13,764 bases of DNA from Zygnema cylindricum (GCA_037447655.1 JBBHKE010002959.1:217760-231523), one strand, 5' to 3'. Positions 1 through 8,859 are shown, counted from the stretch's first letter. A program made the numbers and translations. Notes: a model not told the origin generated them from the sequence alone.

Positions 1-1078
1 GAATTTTGACCTCGTTTTTTGCCTCCAACTCCTTATCTAAAAGGAGCTGATCGTCTTCGTCCTCGCATTTTGCGTCATGTACGTGTGTCACAAGGGCCTT
101 TTTCTTTCATCTCGAGGTACCACCAGTCTGCCCCTCCTTTAACCGAAGTTCGATTACCTTAGTGCACTGTGCCATATAGTGCCCACGTTTTGTACAAAAA
201 TGACATAAACCTTTAGGAGCCCTTGGGTCGAACTCGTCGGTCTGATTTTTCTCCTCCCTCCCCCCATAGTTTCCGACCAGTTTCCGGGAATCCTTGTTCC
301 TCCAATCGGTCGCAATTGCCAAGGCTTGTCCACTCTTTCCTCCCCTTCGGATCTCAATCGTATTGTCCCGAACGAGAATCATCCCTATCACTGAGTTCCA
401 TATCCACCTTGAGTCCGAGAAGTCCTACACACGGTTTATTATGTTCTCGAACTCATCAGGTATTTTCATCACTAAACAGTTAACCTTTTCTTTTTCACTA
501 AAATCTTTTCCCGCACTCTCTAGCTCCATGAAGAGTGTTGCAAGCTCATTGCAAAAATCCAACATCTTCCGCCCTTTGTATAGATACTCCTCAACTTTCT
601 GATCAGCCAACTGTTGTTGCTGAATCGTACCACTTCAGTACATCTCTATGAGAGCCATCAAAAGATCAAATGCCATTTCTACCTGTAAATGAGGACATGC
701 TAGTCCTTGAGTGAGATGGCGTAGGATGAAATGCTTTGCCACCATATTGTTGAAGTCCCACGTTTCAGTATCATTCTCTTCGTTCCTCAGAATAGGTGAC
801 ATGAATGCCTAACTAGTTGTTATTGGTGTGGTCGCCTCCTACTCCTTTCCTTTGTCCACCATGTCTCCTTCCTTAGTCTCCTCCGTTGAAGATGGACCTG
901 CTTTCTTTGTGAATCTGCTTCCTTCAAACCTTGGAGGAATTCAAAGACTTGATGGACGCCCCAATCGTCCACTCACTATACCCCAAAACCTTTTTTCGCA
1001 TAGAGCTCTTATCATCATACTTTCCAAGTATATAAAGCCAATTCCATTAAAGATTGGTACCCTAGAGGGTGGGCCCAT
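1..1078 (-). pseudogene. gag: Ty1/copia retrotransposon gag, decayed, cut by window edge
   Basis: Gag would form the virus-like particle and bind element RNA in the cytoplasm. One reading phase runs from the ATG at 1078 down to base 1 without a net frameshift. In order it shows VPIFNG near 1055, FWGIVSG near 985, TWDFNNMVAKHFILRHLTQG near 750-690, ADQKVEEYLYKGRKM near 600 (UBN2-like gag core), and a zinc knuckle CHFCTKRGHYMAQC (CX2CX4HX4C) near 200-160. An acidic segment follows to the window edge. These are standard copia gag features. Six in-frame stops break it: TGA at 941-943, TAG at 839-841 and 809-811, TGA at 635-637, TAG at 425-427 and TGA at 107-109. The protease, integrase and RT would lie beyond base 1. 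The copy is inactive. Family assignment is firm; the exact start codon is inferred. Confidence 0.87.
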
Positions 1079-1082
1079 AACC
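1068..1082 (-). other. Primer-binding site, half-tRNA-iMet type
   Basis: On the plus strand these 15 bases, GGTGGGCCCATAACC, match the anticodon stem-loop of plant initiator tRNA-Met as I remember it, so the minus (element) strand is complementary to that tRNA. Drosophila copia and some other Ty1/copia elements prime from a cleaved initiator tRNA at this internal site rather than at the 3' CCA end. The site lies between the presumed LTR end and gag, as expected for a PBS. The ATG at 1076-1078 pairs with the CAU anticodon and is in phase with gag. The 15 nt are too short and lack the arms needed for a tRNA gene. Confidence 0.75.
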
Positions 1083-1469
1083 TACACTCTGAGACCTCCA
1101 TAAGTCCTCAGAGTGGACGGCTTCCAAGAAGCCTCTATGATAACCCTAACCCCTTTGTGTTTCAGCAAAAACAACTACCACCTTGGCAAACAATAACTCT
1201 GACAACCTTCACCCTTGTAAAGGGAAGACTCCCCTGAGTGGATAGCAAAAAGAGTCTCTGAATTTGCTCCCCTGAGCAGTAAGTTATGGAGGGTCAAAGT
1301 TGACCTTTTGTATAGAAGCTCTCTAGGAGAGAGGGTCGTATCTCCTAATTTTTCTAAGTCCTATCTCTATCACAGACTCTATCTACTAATGTACGGAACG
1401 AATCAAATTATAGTTCCGTACACAAAAGTACAACCACCGGTGTACTTTCTGTACGGACACTGTACAACA
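1083..1469 (-). repeat. Probable copia 5' LTR
   Basis: The inner boundary is set by the primer-binding site immediately beside it. In element sense the LTR would end in GTGTA just before GGTTATGGGCCC, where the usual CA end appears decayed to TA. The outer boundary is proposed at 1469, where the minus strand begins TGTTGTACAG, the canonical copia start, giving a 387-bp LTR. Inside are a TATA-like TATACAAAA near 1306-1314 on the minus strand and an inverted pair of W-box cores (GGTCAA at 1292-1297 and TTGACC at 1300-1305), which suggest stress-responsive transcription. A 10-bp inverted repeat (1390-1399 with 1413-1422) lies in the outer part. The partner LTR is outside the window, so the outer edge and its target duplication cannot be confirmed. 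Confidence 0.5.
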
Positions 1470-1482
1470 TGGCCTAAATGTT

Positions 1483-1556
1483 GACACGTGGTATATCCGG
1501 ATTCGCTCACTTAATCCTTGGAGATGCCGCGATCCAATGTCATTCCGCCACGTGTC
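1483..1556. promoter_or_regulatory. Inverted G-box/ABRE-like pair
   Basis: GACACGTGG (1483-1491) and CCACGTGTC (1548-1556) are exact 9-bp reverse complements with CACGTG cores, 56 bp apart. In plants such sites bind bZIP and bHLH factors (ABA or light response). The pair lies just outside the presumed LTR and upstream of the TATA box at 1935, so it could belong to a host promoter or to another element. Function is inferred from the motifs only. Confidence 0.4.
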
Positions 1557-1663
1557 ATATGATGTGGCGATGACCAAAAACCGCCGAAATCCTCTTCCGC
1601 GATCTCGGCGTTAATTCCGGTCGTCCGATTAAATTCACATTTAATCGTAGCCGTAATAAATAC

Positions 1664-1705
1664 ATGCGCGGTATTCATTTCGCTAAAGAAACAAATGCGC
1701 GGTAT
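1664..1705 (+). repeat. Short direct repeat ATGCGCGGTAT
   Basis: ATGCGCGGTAT occurs at 1664-1674 and 1695-1705, 31 bp apart, each followed by a similar ATTTC-like stretch. It may be a paired protein-binding site or a small slippage duplication. The rest of 1557-1930 shows no gene. Confidence 0.5.
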
Positions 1706-1934
1706 CGATTTCTTATCTGTATCGTAATTGGTACTTTTACATTACTGGATCTATGTATCTAGTAAACAATTAGAGTTAAATGAATTATCCTACATCTAAA
1801 TGTTTAATTAAATATCAAACCTAATAGTACGTAACACTACTTAAAGACTTAACGGCTAAGGTTACCAGCTAACGGCTGCTTGTCGTCCGGCTGGGACCAG
1901 GGTCAAATCGTGTGGCCGTCACATATCATTTTAG

Positions 1935-2025
1935 TATATAAACCCCTCACTAATATATATTTCCCGTAAACCTCTGGATAGCCTAGGTAGCCATGGCTCT
2001 AGCTTCCTCTCCGATTTCTCAGTGA
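1935..2025 (+). promoter_or_regulatory. Core promoter-like TATA box with short leader and 10-codon ORF
   Basis: TATATAAA at 1935-1942 is a good plant TATA box. About 50 bp downstream is an ATG in strong plant context (AGCCATGGCT, ATG at 1993). It opens a frame reading MALASSPISQ and then TGA at 2023-2025. The MA-x-ASS opening resembles chloroplast transit peptides, but ten codons are too few to assign anything. It could be the 5' end of a truncated gene, an upstream ORF, or chance. No coding continuation is seen before the retroelement remnant that begins at 2133 on the other strand. Confidence 0.3.
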
Positions 2026-2132
2026 CTGCGACAAGTTTGAGAGTTGGAGAGAAAAATTAGAGGTAGACTGCCTCGGCTTCTTTCTATATTTCTATTTAGA
2101 CCTAGAAAATTCTTTAAACGGACCATTAATTT

Positions 2133-4221
2133 CTACACATTATACATCAAATCATGCGCGATAGTTTGTTCCCCCCCATGCAAGTAACGAAGCAAATGGA
2201 TTCCCTCAACATCAATGAGTTGGTTATAAACCCATCGAGGCCCCCCCAAAAGCAGAGGGTGAGGCAAACCCAACCTTAAACGTAGAGCAGAAGTAAATTG
2301 GTCGAACGATAGATGGATCGTCGAAAAATTTGGTGTTGCTTATAGCCACACACCAGCCTATGCCCAAAACACGAACGTAAACGAGCATGCGCTTGAGCTG
2401 AAGGTAGCACCTCCAAGAGGTTCTCAAAATCAGCGGCACCCACTTGCTTAGGTATACGTTGTTGAAGTTGGAAGTGAGTGTCAGCCATGAGAGACTGAAA
2501 AGGTGGAACTTGGTTTTGAGTATCCGGGGGAAGTAGTGTACGAGCGGAAAAGAGAGATTTTTGAAATGGATAAAGACCGTCTTCCACTTTAGAGACAAAT
2601 TGCGCCAAAACATGGACATTATCCACAATGAAACGAGAAGTGATGGTAGGAACCACTAAAGCCCAACTACCCAAATACGTGGCTGGTGCAACTTTGGCCA
2701 CGGAAATCAAACCTAAGCCGCCGTTGGAAATAGGGAGGCAGGCTTGCTGACAAGCAAGTGGCCCCTTAGGGCAATCCAAAATCCAATGACCAACGAGGCG
2801 ATGAAGCACACCAGAAAGAAGTGGGACTACACTGTGGGGAATGTGACCACGAGCCATCTCATAGGCTACCTTAAACAGAAGGTCGAATCCTTGGGACAGG
2901 GACTCAAGAGGAAATATATCGCCAAGTAATTCATAAACCATCTCAAAGGGACCTCTCGCCAAAAGGTGTGGGGACTTGATGAGGGCTTTCGTAAAGGCTT
3001 CACGATCCAAATCAAACAATTCAAGAGGATCGTGCCCTTCAACAAATGAGAGTATGTCTCCAGGTGCAGGAGGATGCAACAAACGCGACGGGTCAACAGT
3101 TTCCTCTGAAGATGGAGAGGGCATGAAAGGGAGAAGAGCTCGCACAACCCGAGAAAATTCACCTGAACGACCAACGAGGAGAGCTCGGTGCAGTCTCGCG
3201 GAAGAACTTCGTAATGGGGTGCAACGACGAGGAGGTGAGACAGAAAGACCAATAACTCGATCTGTGTGCTCTTATTGTAAAGACTCCCAATTGCCACGCA
3301 GAAAGCGCTGACATCGAGCCCTAGCCTCACGAGCTCCACTAGCTCCCCCTCGTGATGGAAAAATTAAAACCCAAAACGGAAACATGAATGGTAGATGCCA
3401 TGCTAATTCATTTGAATACGCAAAGCTATTAAGATATGTTCCCGAATATGAAAAAGTATACAAGAGTAGAGACACGGACGCGGGTAGCCTAAGTGATAGC
3501 ACCCAAAAACATCAAGGCGTCGAATAAATTGCCAATCAAACGGAGATGGTTGACGACGAACAAGAGGGTGCGTAGGATATTCATCGGAACATGGGAAAAT
3601 GTTAGCTTTGGTCCTCAGACAAGCTTTTGAATGCCTTGAGATGCCCGTCCCTGCGGCGTTCAACTTGCGACACCTAGGACATGGAACTCGAGAAGGCCTC
3701 GCGTTGGGTACGGGAGTTGATGTCATCTCTAAAATCAGAGGGGTTGGGGATAATGGGGCCGCAAATGGAGGATGTGATGTTTGGCTTGATGGACCAAAAT
3801 CCGATACCAATGAACCACCAAGAGAAGTTGGGGGTCGTGATGGAGGTAGTGGTGAAAGAGAGGTAGAGAGTTGAACGTGTGATTGTTCCCGTCGATGAGG
3901 AGGGCGATAAAGGCTAGCATAGGGAAATGAAAGAGGAAGTTGTACGGAAGGGGATGGAATAGGGTTATAAGTGGGTGCGGGTTGTGGATCAACATGCATG
4001 GTTGAGTTCGTGGAGGTAGACAATGTTATAGGAGGGTGTTGTTGCACGTGTAAGGTTAAAAAATGACCCAATGGAATGAATTGCAAATGAGAGAGAGATT
4101 CACCCCGGGGGTTCGGAAGGAGAGAGGTAGGGGGCTCAAATGAGGCGCCTAATCGATGCCGCACGTGATCGGGAGAAGAGGGAGACGTGGATTGGGACAC
4201 CCGCTGCTTTTGAGGAGCCAT
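2133..4221 (-). pseudogene. R2-like non-LTR retrotransposon ORF, RT core deleted
   Basis: An intact relative would nick DNA and reverse-transcribe its own RNA at the nick. The reading starts MAPQKQ at 4221. It has about 180 Pro/Ser-rich residues, then a zinc finger CPRC...H...C (CX2CX12HX3C, about 3681-3617). It shifts phase near 3400-3500 into a segment with FPSRGGASGAREARARCQRF, passes a TAA at 3272-3274, and continues to LPISNGGLGLISVAKVAP and YLGSWALV, typical of the region after the RT palm in plant and algal R2-like proteins. Near 2365 it shifts again, with stops TAG at 2358-2360 and TAA at 2340-2342, to ALRLRLGLPHPLL and HGGEQTIAHD, ending at TAG 2133-2135. The RT motifs, including the YxDD box, are absent, and the terminal endonuclease is missing. 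The cysteines expected before HGGE appear as W, Y and Y. Decayed and non-autonomous at best; the family call is from remembered motifs. Confidence 0.65.
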
Positions 4222-4480
4222 AGAGAACGTGATACTAAGTCGTAGAAGATACAAAACTTAAAATTTCAACAAAACTCCAACAAGAGACCACTCCACAGAA
4301 GGCGGGCAATTACCAAGGGTCAAGCCAAATCCGGATTGGGATTGGGCGTGCTGGGTGGAAGGGTAAAATCCGACCGGAAAGTTCTCCTTGGTGGACCCGA
4401 GTAGGTAAAATAAAAAGTGAAATAAAACAAGCTCCTTGGGTGATAGAAGAAAGATAGTCAAAAAAACTTGCGGCCGACTG

Positions 4481-5220
4481 CATGCCAAATTTGGCACCGG
4501 AGATACAAAAAGAAGGCCGAAAAAATTTAGTGGGAAACCATGGCCGCGGCGTGCGTGACGTCGGCAAAAAAAGAAAATCTCCGAAATACTCGCAAATGGC
4601 ACGGCAAATTAAGTGGTAAAGATGGTAGGAGACATCCATGAAAAGAAAAAAGAAAATCGGTCGAAGTCGGCAGGTTCGATTATGAAAAAACAAGAGAACG
4701 GATGGAGCCGATTCACCCACGAATAGAAAGGTCTTTGAAAATACTTACTGTAGAGTACCTGCAAGCCAAATTTGACGCCAGTTATTCAAAGAGAATGTGA
4801 AAAAACTCTAAGAAGAAATTATGGCTGAAGCTTTTGGAAACGTGTCAGCTTAGAATAATTCCCTCCAATACGAGCTGATCTTACGTAATCTAGATACCAG
4901 ACTAATCTCAAGCCAAATTGGGCGACAAAGATGGCAGGAGACGGCCACCAAACGTAAGAAAGAAATCGGCCGAAACAAGCGAACTTGATTAATAGAAAGC
5001 GACAGAGCGGATGGAGGTGATTTGCTCACCAATAGAAAGATTTTTTAAATTACGTTCTTTTAAGTACCTGTACGCCAAATTTGACGGCGAATACACAAAG
5101 AGAGGGCCAAAATACCCTAGCTGGAAGCCATGGCCAAAGCTTTTGAAATGCCGCCGGCGAAGACTAAAACAACTAAAGCATTGGCTCTCAAAGTGGAGGT
5201 CGCGTTACTGTCAAAAATAA
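4481..5220 (-). repeat. Tandem ~281-309 bp monomers upstream of the non-LTR ORF
   Basis: Three related units lie head to tail. The anchor GCCAAAT(T)TGRC occurs at 4484, 4765 and 5074 (spacings 281 and 309). A second anchor, AAAGATGGYAGGAGAC, occurs near 4618 and 4927, and CGGATGGAG near 4699 and 5008 (both spaced 309). The unit at 4481 is partial and the most diverged. The ORFs that cross this block on the minus strand are similar to each other only because the DNA is repeated. The position, just 5' of a non-LTR retrotransposon ORF read in the same orientation, resembles tandem promoter monomers such as those of mouse L1. That role is an inference. Sequence 4222-4480 may hold a further eroded unit. 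Confidence 0.65.
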
Positions 5221-5603
5221 CAAAAAGTTAGTGTTTGAAACACTTTTATTTACATGTGGTTGCCGCAGTTTTGTTACCGTAAACCTTCGCCGGCCGTGTG
5301 AATTATTGATTTTATTATGACGGTCGACATTCAAAAGCGCGGTAAAAAATTAACCGGTTGTTACAACATTTTGAAAGTCCAAGCAGTTCAATTGATTGAC
5401 TGTCAAATCTAAAGTCAGGGGTTCTTAAATTGTACGAGCGTGTACCTAAAATTTACAATGTTTGACAAAGTGATGTAAGTGATTGTGCACAACCAAAGTA
5501 GTCACTGCCATGATCAATTCCCTAAAAAATAGTGACGTTAATTCTATTTCAGGTTTCGAGGTAGAAATTTGGGGGCGTCGCATGTTTGCCTGACAGAGTA
5601 CAG
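5221..5603. other. Intergenic, no gene seen
   Basis: Unassigned AT-rich sequence between the monomer array and foldback MITE F1. The only structure I can support is a near-perfect hairpin at 5230-5244 (AGTGTTT, G, AAACACT). The ORF crossing this region shows no family motif. Confidence 0.6.
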
Positions 5604-6340
5604 TACACCGCGAATCGTTATTAGCGTCAAGGTTTTTTTTTCGCAACTTAAAACATCTTTTCTTCGTACACACGTGACGGATTTTCAATTTGAGATCTGT
5701 AGTCGGAAGCTGAGAATGTTACCTTTCAATTGCAACCATCACATCCACAATGTGACATGTGTGTATGGAGAAGAGATATTTTATGTCGCAAAAATACCTT
5801 GACGCCATAGTTAAAAAGTAGGCATTTTTATGGTAGGCCTTTGGTAAGAGCACAAAACTTCGAACAAAACTCGCGTATAGTAGGCATATTGTATGTGTGT
5901 GCGTTTGTGCACACTTTCGCACAAACGTAGGAATTTGACGTATGATCATAGTACAGCGCATGATGCTGGACGAAATTTCAGCGAACTGACACAGCGTAGG
6001 ATGACTTGTGTTATGGACTTTTCATGTGATCTTCTTACATCGTGACTTTGATCAGCGACCGTCCGATCGTCTGAATCTGACGGTTTAAATAAAAAATACC
6101 TCAAAACTCACAAATTTTATTTTTTTGTCCGAATGTTTTTCAAAATTTAGACATGACGTTTAATTCTCTATCGATCGATGTGCAACTCAACCCTGGTAGT
6201 ATTTTTTTTCATTTTGCGACCAATGCAATATGGGTCTTAAGGTCATATTGTATGTTTTACATACAATAGGCATATTGTACGGGCCTACTTTCACCTACTT
6301 TTGAACTATGCTTGACGCTAATAACGATTCAGGGTGTGTA
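5604..6340 (-). mobile_element. Foldback MITE F1 (TA-flanked), interrupted by E1
   Basis: The element is bounded by TA at 5604-5605 and 6339-6340. The left end reads CACCGCGAATCGTTATTAGC. The right end is its inverse with mismatches (CGATTCAGGGTGTG), and the inverted similarity continues past a CGTACAC-like block, so most of the element can fold back. Its interior (CGGAAGCTGAGAATGTTACC) is the reverse complement of the interior of F2 at 9687-9907, so F1 lies in the opposite orientation. Subtracting E1 and its 8-bp duplication leaves 224 bp, against 221 bp for F2. TA duplication plus terminal inverted repeats suggests the Tc1/mariner superfamily, but no transposase is present and the termini do not match Stowaway as I know it. 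Confidence 0.8.
5806..6310 (+). mobile_element. hAT-like MITE E1, 8-bp TSD CTTGACGC
   Basis: The 505-bp element begins CATAGTTAAAAAGTAGG and ends CCTACTTTTGAACTATG, which are terminal inverted repeats with one mismatch. It is flanked by perfect 8-bp duplications CTTGACGC (5798-5805 and 6311-6318). Eight-bp duplications with CA...TG ends fit the hAT superfamily. Near the right end CATATTGTATG is followed by CATACAATA, a subterminal stem-loop. It has no coding capacity. It lies inside the right terminal repeat of F1, 20 bp from the F1 end. Compared with E2b it lacks an internal segment of roughly 170 bp after GATGAC. Confidence 0.88.
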
Positions 6341-6652
6341 CAGTAATGAAGGCATTACCGAAGTCCACAGCGACGTTCGCGGAACAATAAAATTGTCGTT
6401 TTGGTAAGTGGTTCTGCCGTACTGTGCATTGCTACACCGTGGCATTGTTTCTAAGAGAACCAATCCCTACGACTCATCAAAGAAAATTTCGTACGATCCA
6501 TCGATTTGATTCTATTTATTTCGTATAATTGTCAACCATTTTTACCGATAATGATATATCGTGTTATATCGGCCTCTTTACAAATACCGATGATAGGTAT
6601 ATCGGTTGTCAGATATTTCTCGGTTATCGGTTATCTATATTGGTTATATTAA
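6341..6652. other. Intergenic, no gene seen
   Basis: No coding signal or transposon end is recognised. From about 6540 the sequence is enriched in ATCGG/CCGAT motifs in both orientations (TACCGATGATAGGTATATCGG near 6586, then repeated TTATCGGTTATC). This could form small hairpins and leads directly into the hexamer array. Confidence 0.5.
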
Positions 6653-8840
6653 GTGTCAGCTTTAGTTCCTGTTCCTGTTTCGGCTTCAGTTTCTGGTACA
6701 CTTGCAGTTTCTGGTTTAATTCCAGTTTTTGTTTCTATTAACAGTTTAAGTTTTGTTTTAGTTTCAGTTTGTGTTCCAGTTTTTCTTTCAATCTCAGTTT
6801 TTGTTTTAGTTTCAACTATTCTTTCTGCGTCAGTTTCTGTTTCAGTTTTAGTTGCAGTTGCAGTTCTAGTTGAGGCTTCAGTTTCAGTCTCAGTCTCAGT
6901 CTCAGTGCCTGTTTCAGCTACAGTTGCAGTTTTCGTTTCAGTAGCAGCTTCAGATTCAACTGTTTTTTTCAGTTTCAGTTTCTGTTTCAATTTCAGTTTT
7001 CGGTTCCAGTTTCTCTTTCGGTTTAAGTTTTGTTCTATTTCAGTTCCAGTTTTTGTGTCAGTTTCAGTTTCTGTTCCTGTTTCAGTTTCTTGTGCAGTTC
7101 AATTTCTGATTCAGTTCTAGTTTTTATTCTATTAACAGGTTTCCGTTTCGATTTCAATTTTTGTGTCAGTTTTTGTTTAAGTTTCAGTTTCTGTTTCATT
7201 TCCAGTTTTTGATTCGGTTTCAGTTTTTATGCCATGTTGAGCTTCTGTTCCTGTTTCAGTTACTTTTTAGTCCCTGCTTATGTTTCAGTTTCAGTTTCTG
7301 GTTCAGTTCCAGTTTTTGTTTCTTTCAGCATTTTCAGTTCTGTTTCAGTTTTAATTGCAGGTTCAGTTTCAGTTGCAGTCTCACTTTCATTTTCTGTTTC
7401 AGTTCCACTTTTGTTTTAGTTTCAGTGTTTGTTCTACTTTCAGACTCAGATTCAGTTTCACTTTCAGTTAGTTTTGTTTTAGTTATTGTCTAAGTTTCAG
7501 TTCCAGTTTTTGTTATTGTTTCATTTTCCATTTCTGTTTAGTTTTAGTACCAGTTTCAGTTTTTGGTTCGGTTTCTGTTCCAGTTGCAGTTGCAGTTCCA
7601 GTTTTTATTTCAGTTTTTATTTCAGTTTCAATTACAGTGTTTACGCCAATTTCTGTTCCAGTTTTCAAAGTTTTTGTTCAGTTTCATTTTTTTTTTTCAA
7701 TTGCAGTTTTTGTTTTTGTTCCAGTTCTGTTTCAAGTTCAGCTTTTGTTCCAGTTTCAGTTTCAGTCTTTAGGTTTCCTACGGCTCCAGTTTCAGTTCCA
7801 CCTTTTGTTTCAGTTGCAGTTTACGTTGCAGTTCTTGTGTCTGTTTTGGTTTCGGTTTCAGTTACAGTTTCTGTTTCATTTTTTGTTCCATTTTCAGTTA
7901 CAGTTTACTCAGTTCCAATTCCAGTTCTGGTTCCAGTTTCAGGAGTTTTAATTCCTGTTCCAGTTGAAGTTTCAGTTTCACTTTCTGCTTTAGTCTCAGT
8001 TTTTGTTCAGTTTCATTCTCTTTTCCAATTTGAGTTCCTGTTTCAGTTCAGTTTTTGTTCCATTTCTGTTTTTGTTTCAATTTCATTTCCAGTTCCGTCC
8101 TCAGTTCCATTTCTTTCATTGCAGTGTCAGTTTTAGTTGCAATTACTGTTTCTGCTTTTGTTCCAGTTCCAGTTCCAGTTTCTGTTTCAGCATCACTTTT
8201 TGTTTCAGTTCAGTCTGTCTTTTAGTTTCAGTTTCTTTTCGGCCTTAGTTTCTATCCCTGTTGCAGTTTTGTTTCAGTTTTAGCTTCAGTGTTTCAGCTT
8301 CATTCTAGTTTCTGTTTCAGCCTCAATTTTTTGTTTCAGTTCCATTCCTGTTTCCGTTTCATTTTTTGCTTCTATCTCAGTTTCTGTTTCAGTATTTGTT
8401 CAGTTTCAGGTTCTTTGCCAGTTACAGTATTTGTTTCAGTTTCAGTTCAGTAGTTCCGGTTACAGTCTCTCGTTTTTGTTCTGTTCAGTTACAGTTACAG
8501 TTCCAGTTTTAGTCTTGTTATCGTTCCAGTTTCAATGTTTGTTTTCAGTTTTTGTTCCAGTTGCAGTTCCTGTTCAGTTACAATTTCTGTTTACTTGCAA
8601 TTTCGGTTCTGGTTTCAGTATCTGTTTTGTTTTAGTTCCAGTTACAGTTCCAGTTCCTCTAATGCTCCAGTTTCACTTGTTGTTCAGTTCCGGTTTTTGT
8701 TCCAGTTCCAGTTCTCAGTTGCAGTCGCAGTTTCCGTTGAAGTTGCAGTTCCAGTTCCGGTTTTTTATTTTGATTTTTGTTCATAGTGTCAGTTTCTGTT
8801 TCTGTTTCAGTTTTTGTTTCCGTTTCGATTCGTGGTCAGT
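6653..8840. repeat. 2.2-kb degenerate hexanucleotide array, (TTTCAG)n/(TTCCAG)n
   Basis: The plus strand is almost entirely built from GTTTCA, GTTCCA, GTTTTT and CTGTTT hexamers, so a CAG or CTG recurs about every six bases. The plus strand is very poor in A. The period is kept long enough to leave apparent ORFs: alternating V/S/P residues in plus frames, and a run of alternating Glu and Thr on the minus strand at 6649-6990. Single-base slips then break the frames. Dipeptide-only composition, several simultaneously open frames and frequent frame loss argue that these are not genes. A larger duplication is visible: CTATTAACAG in similar surroundings occurs near 6736 and 7128, about 390 bp apart. 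The array stops sharply near 8840. Confidence 0.93.
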
Positions 8841-8859
8841 TCCCTCTTAATGAACTAAA

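Noticed and set aside
1068-1082. Possible initiator tRNA gene
   Set aside because: Only the anticodon-arm segment matches. No acceptor, D or T arm surrounds it, and its place between LTR and gag makes it a primer-binding site.
1131-1146. Alternative primer-binding site resembling the 3' end of tRNA-iMet (GGTTATCATAGAGGC on the minus strand)
   Set aside because: It needs insertions and mismatches to match, whereas the 15-nt half-tRNA site at 1068-1082 is exact and correctly placed.
2744-3874. Plus-strand ORFs at 2744-2929, 2976-3311 and 3599-3874
   Set aside because: They are antisense shadows of the retroelement reading, which has recognisable motifs on the minus strand.
4258-5032. Minus-strand ORFs at 4258-4602, 4310-4720 and 4850-5032 as a protein family
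   Set aside because: Their similarity comes from the tandem DNA monomers. They start and stop at different places in each unit and are Phe/Leu-rich without motifs.
5599-6343. A 5-bp duplication TACAG as the true target duplication of F1
   Set aside because: TACAG flanks F1 on both sides, but F2, F3 and I1 support only TA, and the F2/F3 empty-site comparison for I1 fits TA exactly. The CAG is probably coincidence.
6653-8840. Several ORFs of 60-216 codons as genes for Val/Ser- or Phe-rich proteins
   Set aside because: They follow the hexamer period, overlap in several frames, and are broken by slips. There is no domain, and composition is fixed by the repeat.
6653-8840. Telomere-like array (TTTCAG resembles TTCAGG/TTTCAGG variants)
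   Set aside because: The repeat lacks the GG run, is highly degenerate, lies inside the window with unique flanks, and is not the plant TTTAGGG type.
6653-8840. CRISPR array
   Set aside because: There are no spacers; the repeat is contiguous and six bases long, and the setting is a plant nuclear genome.
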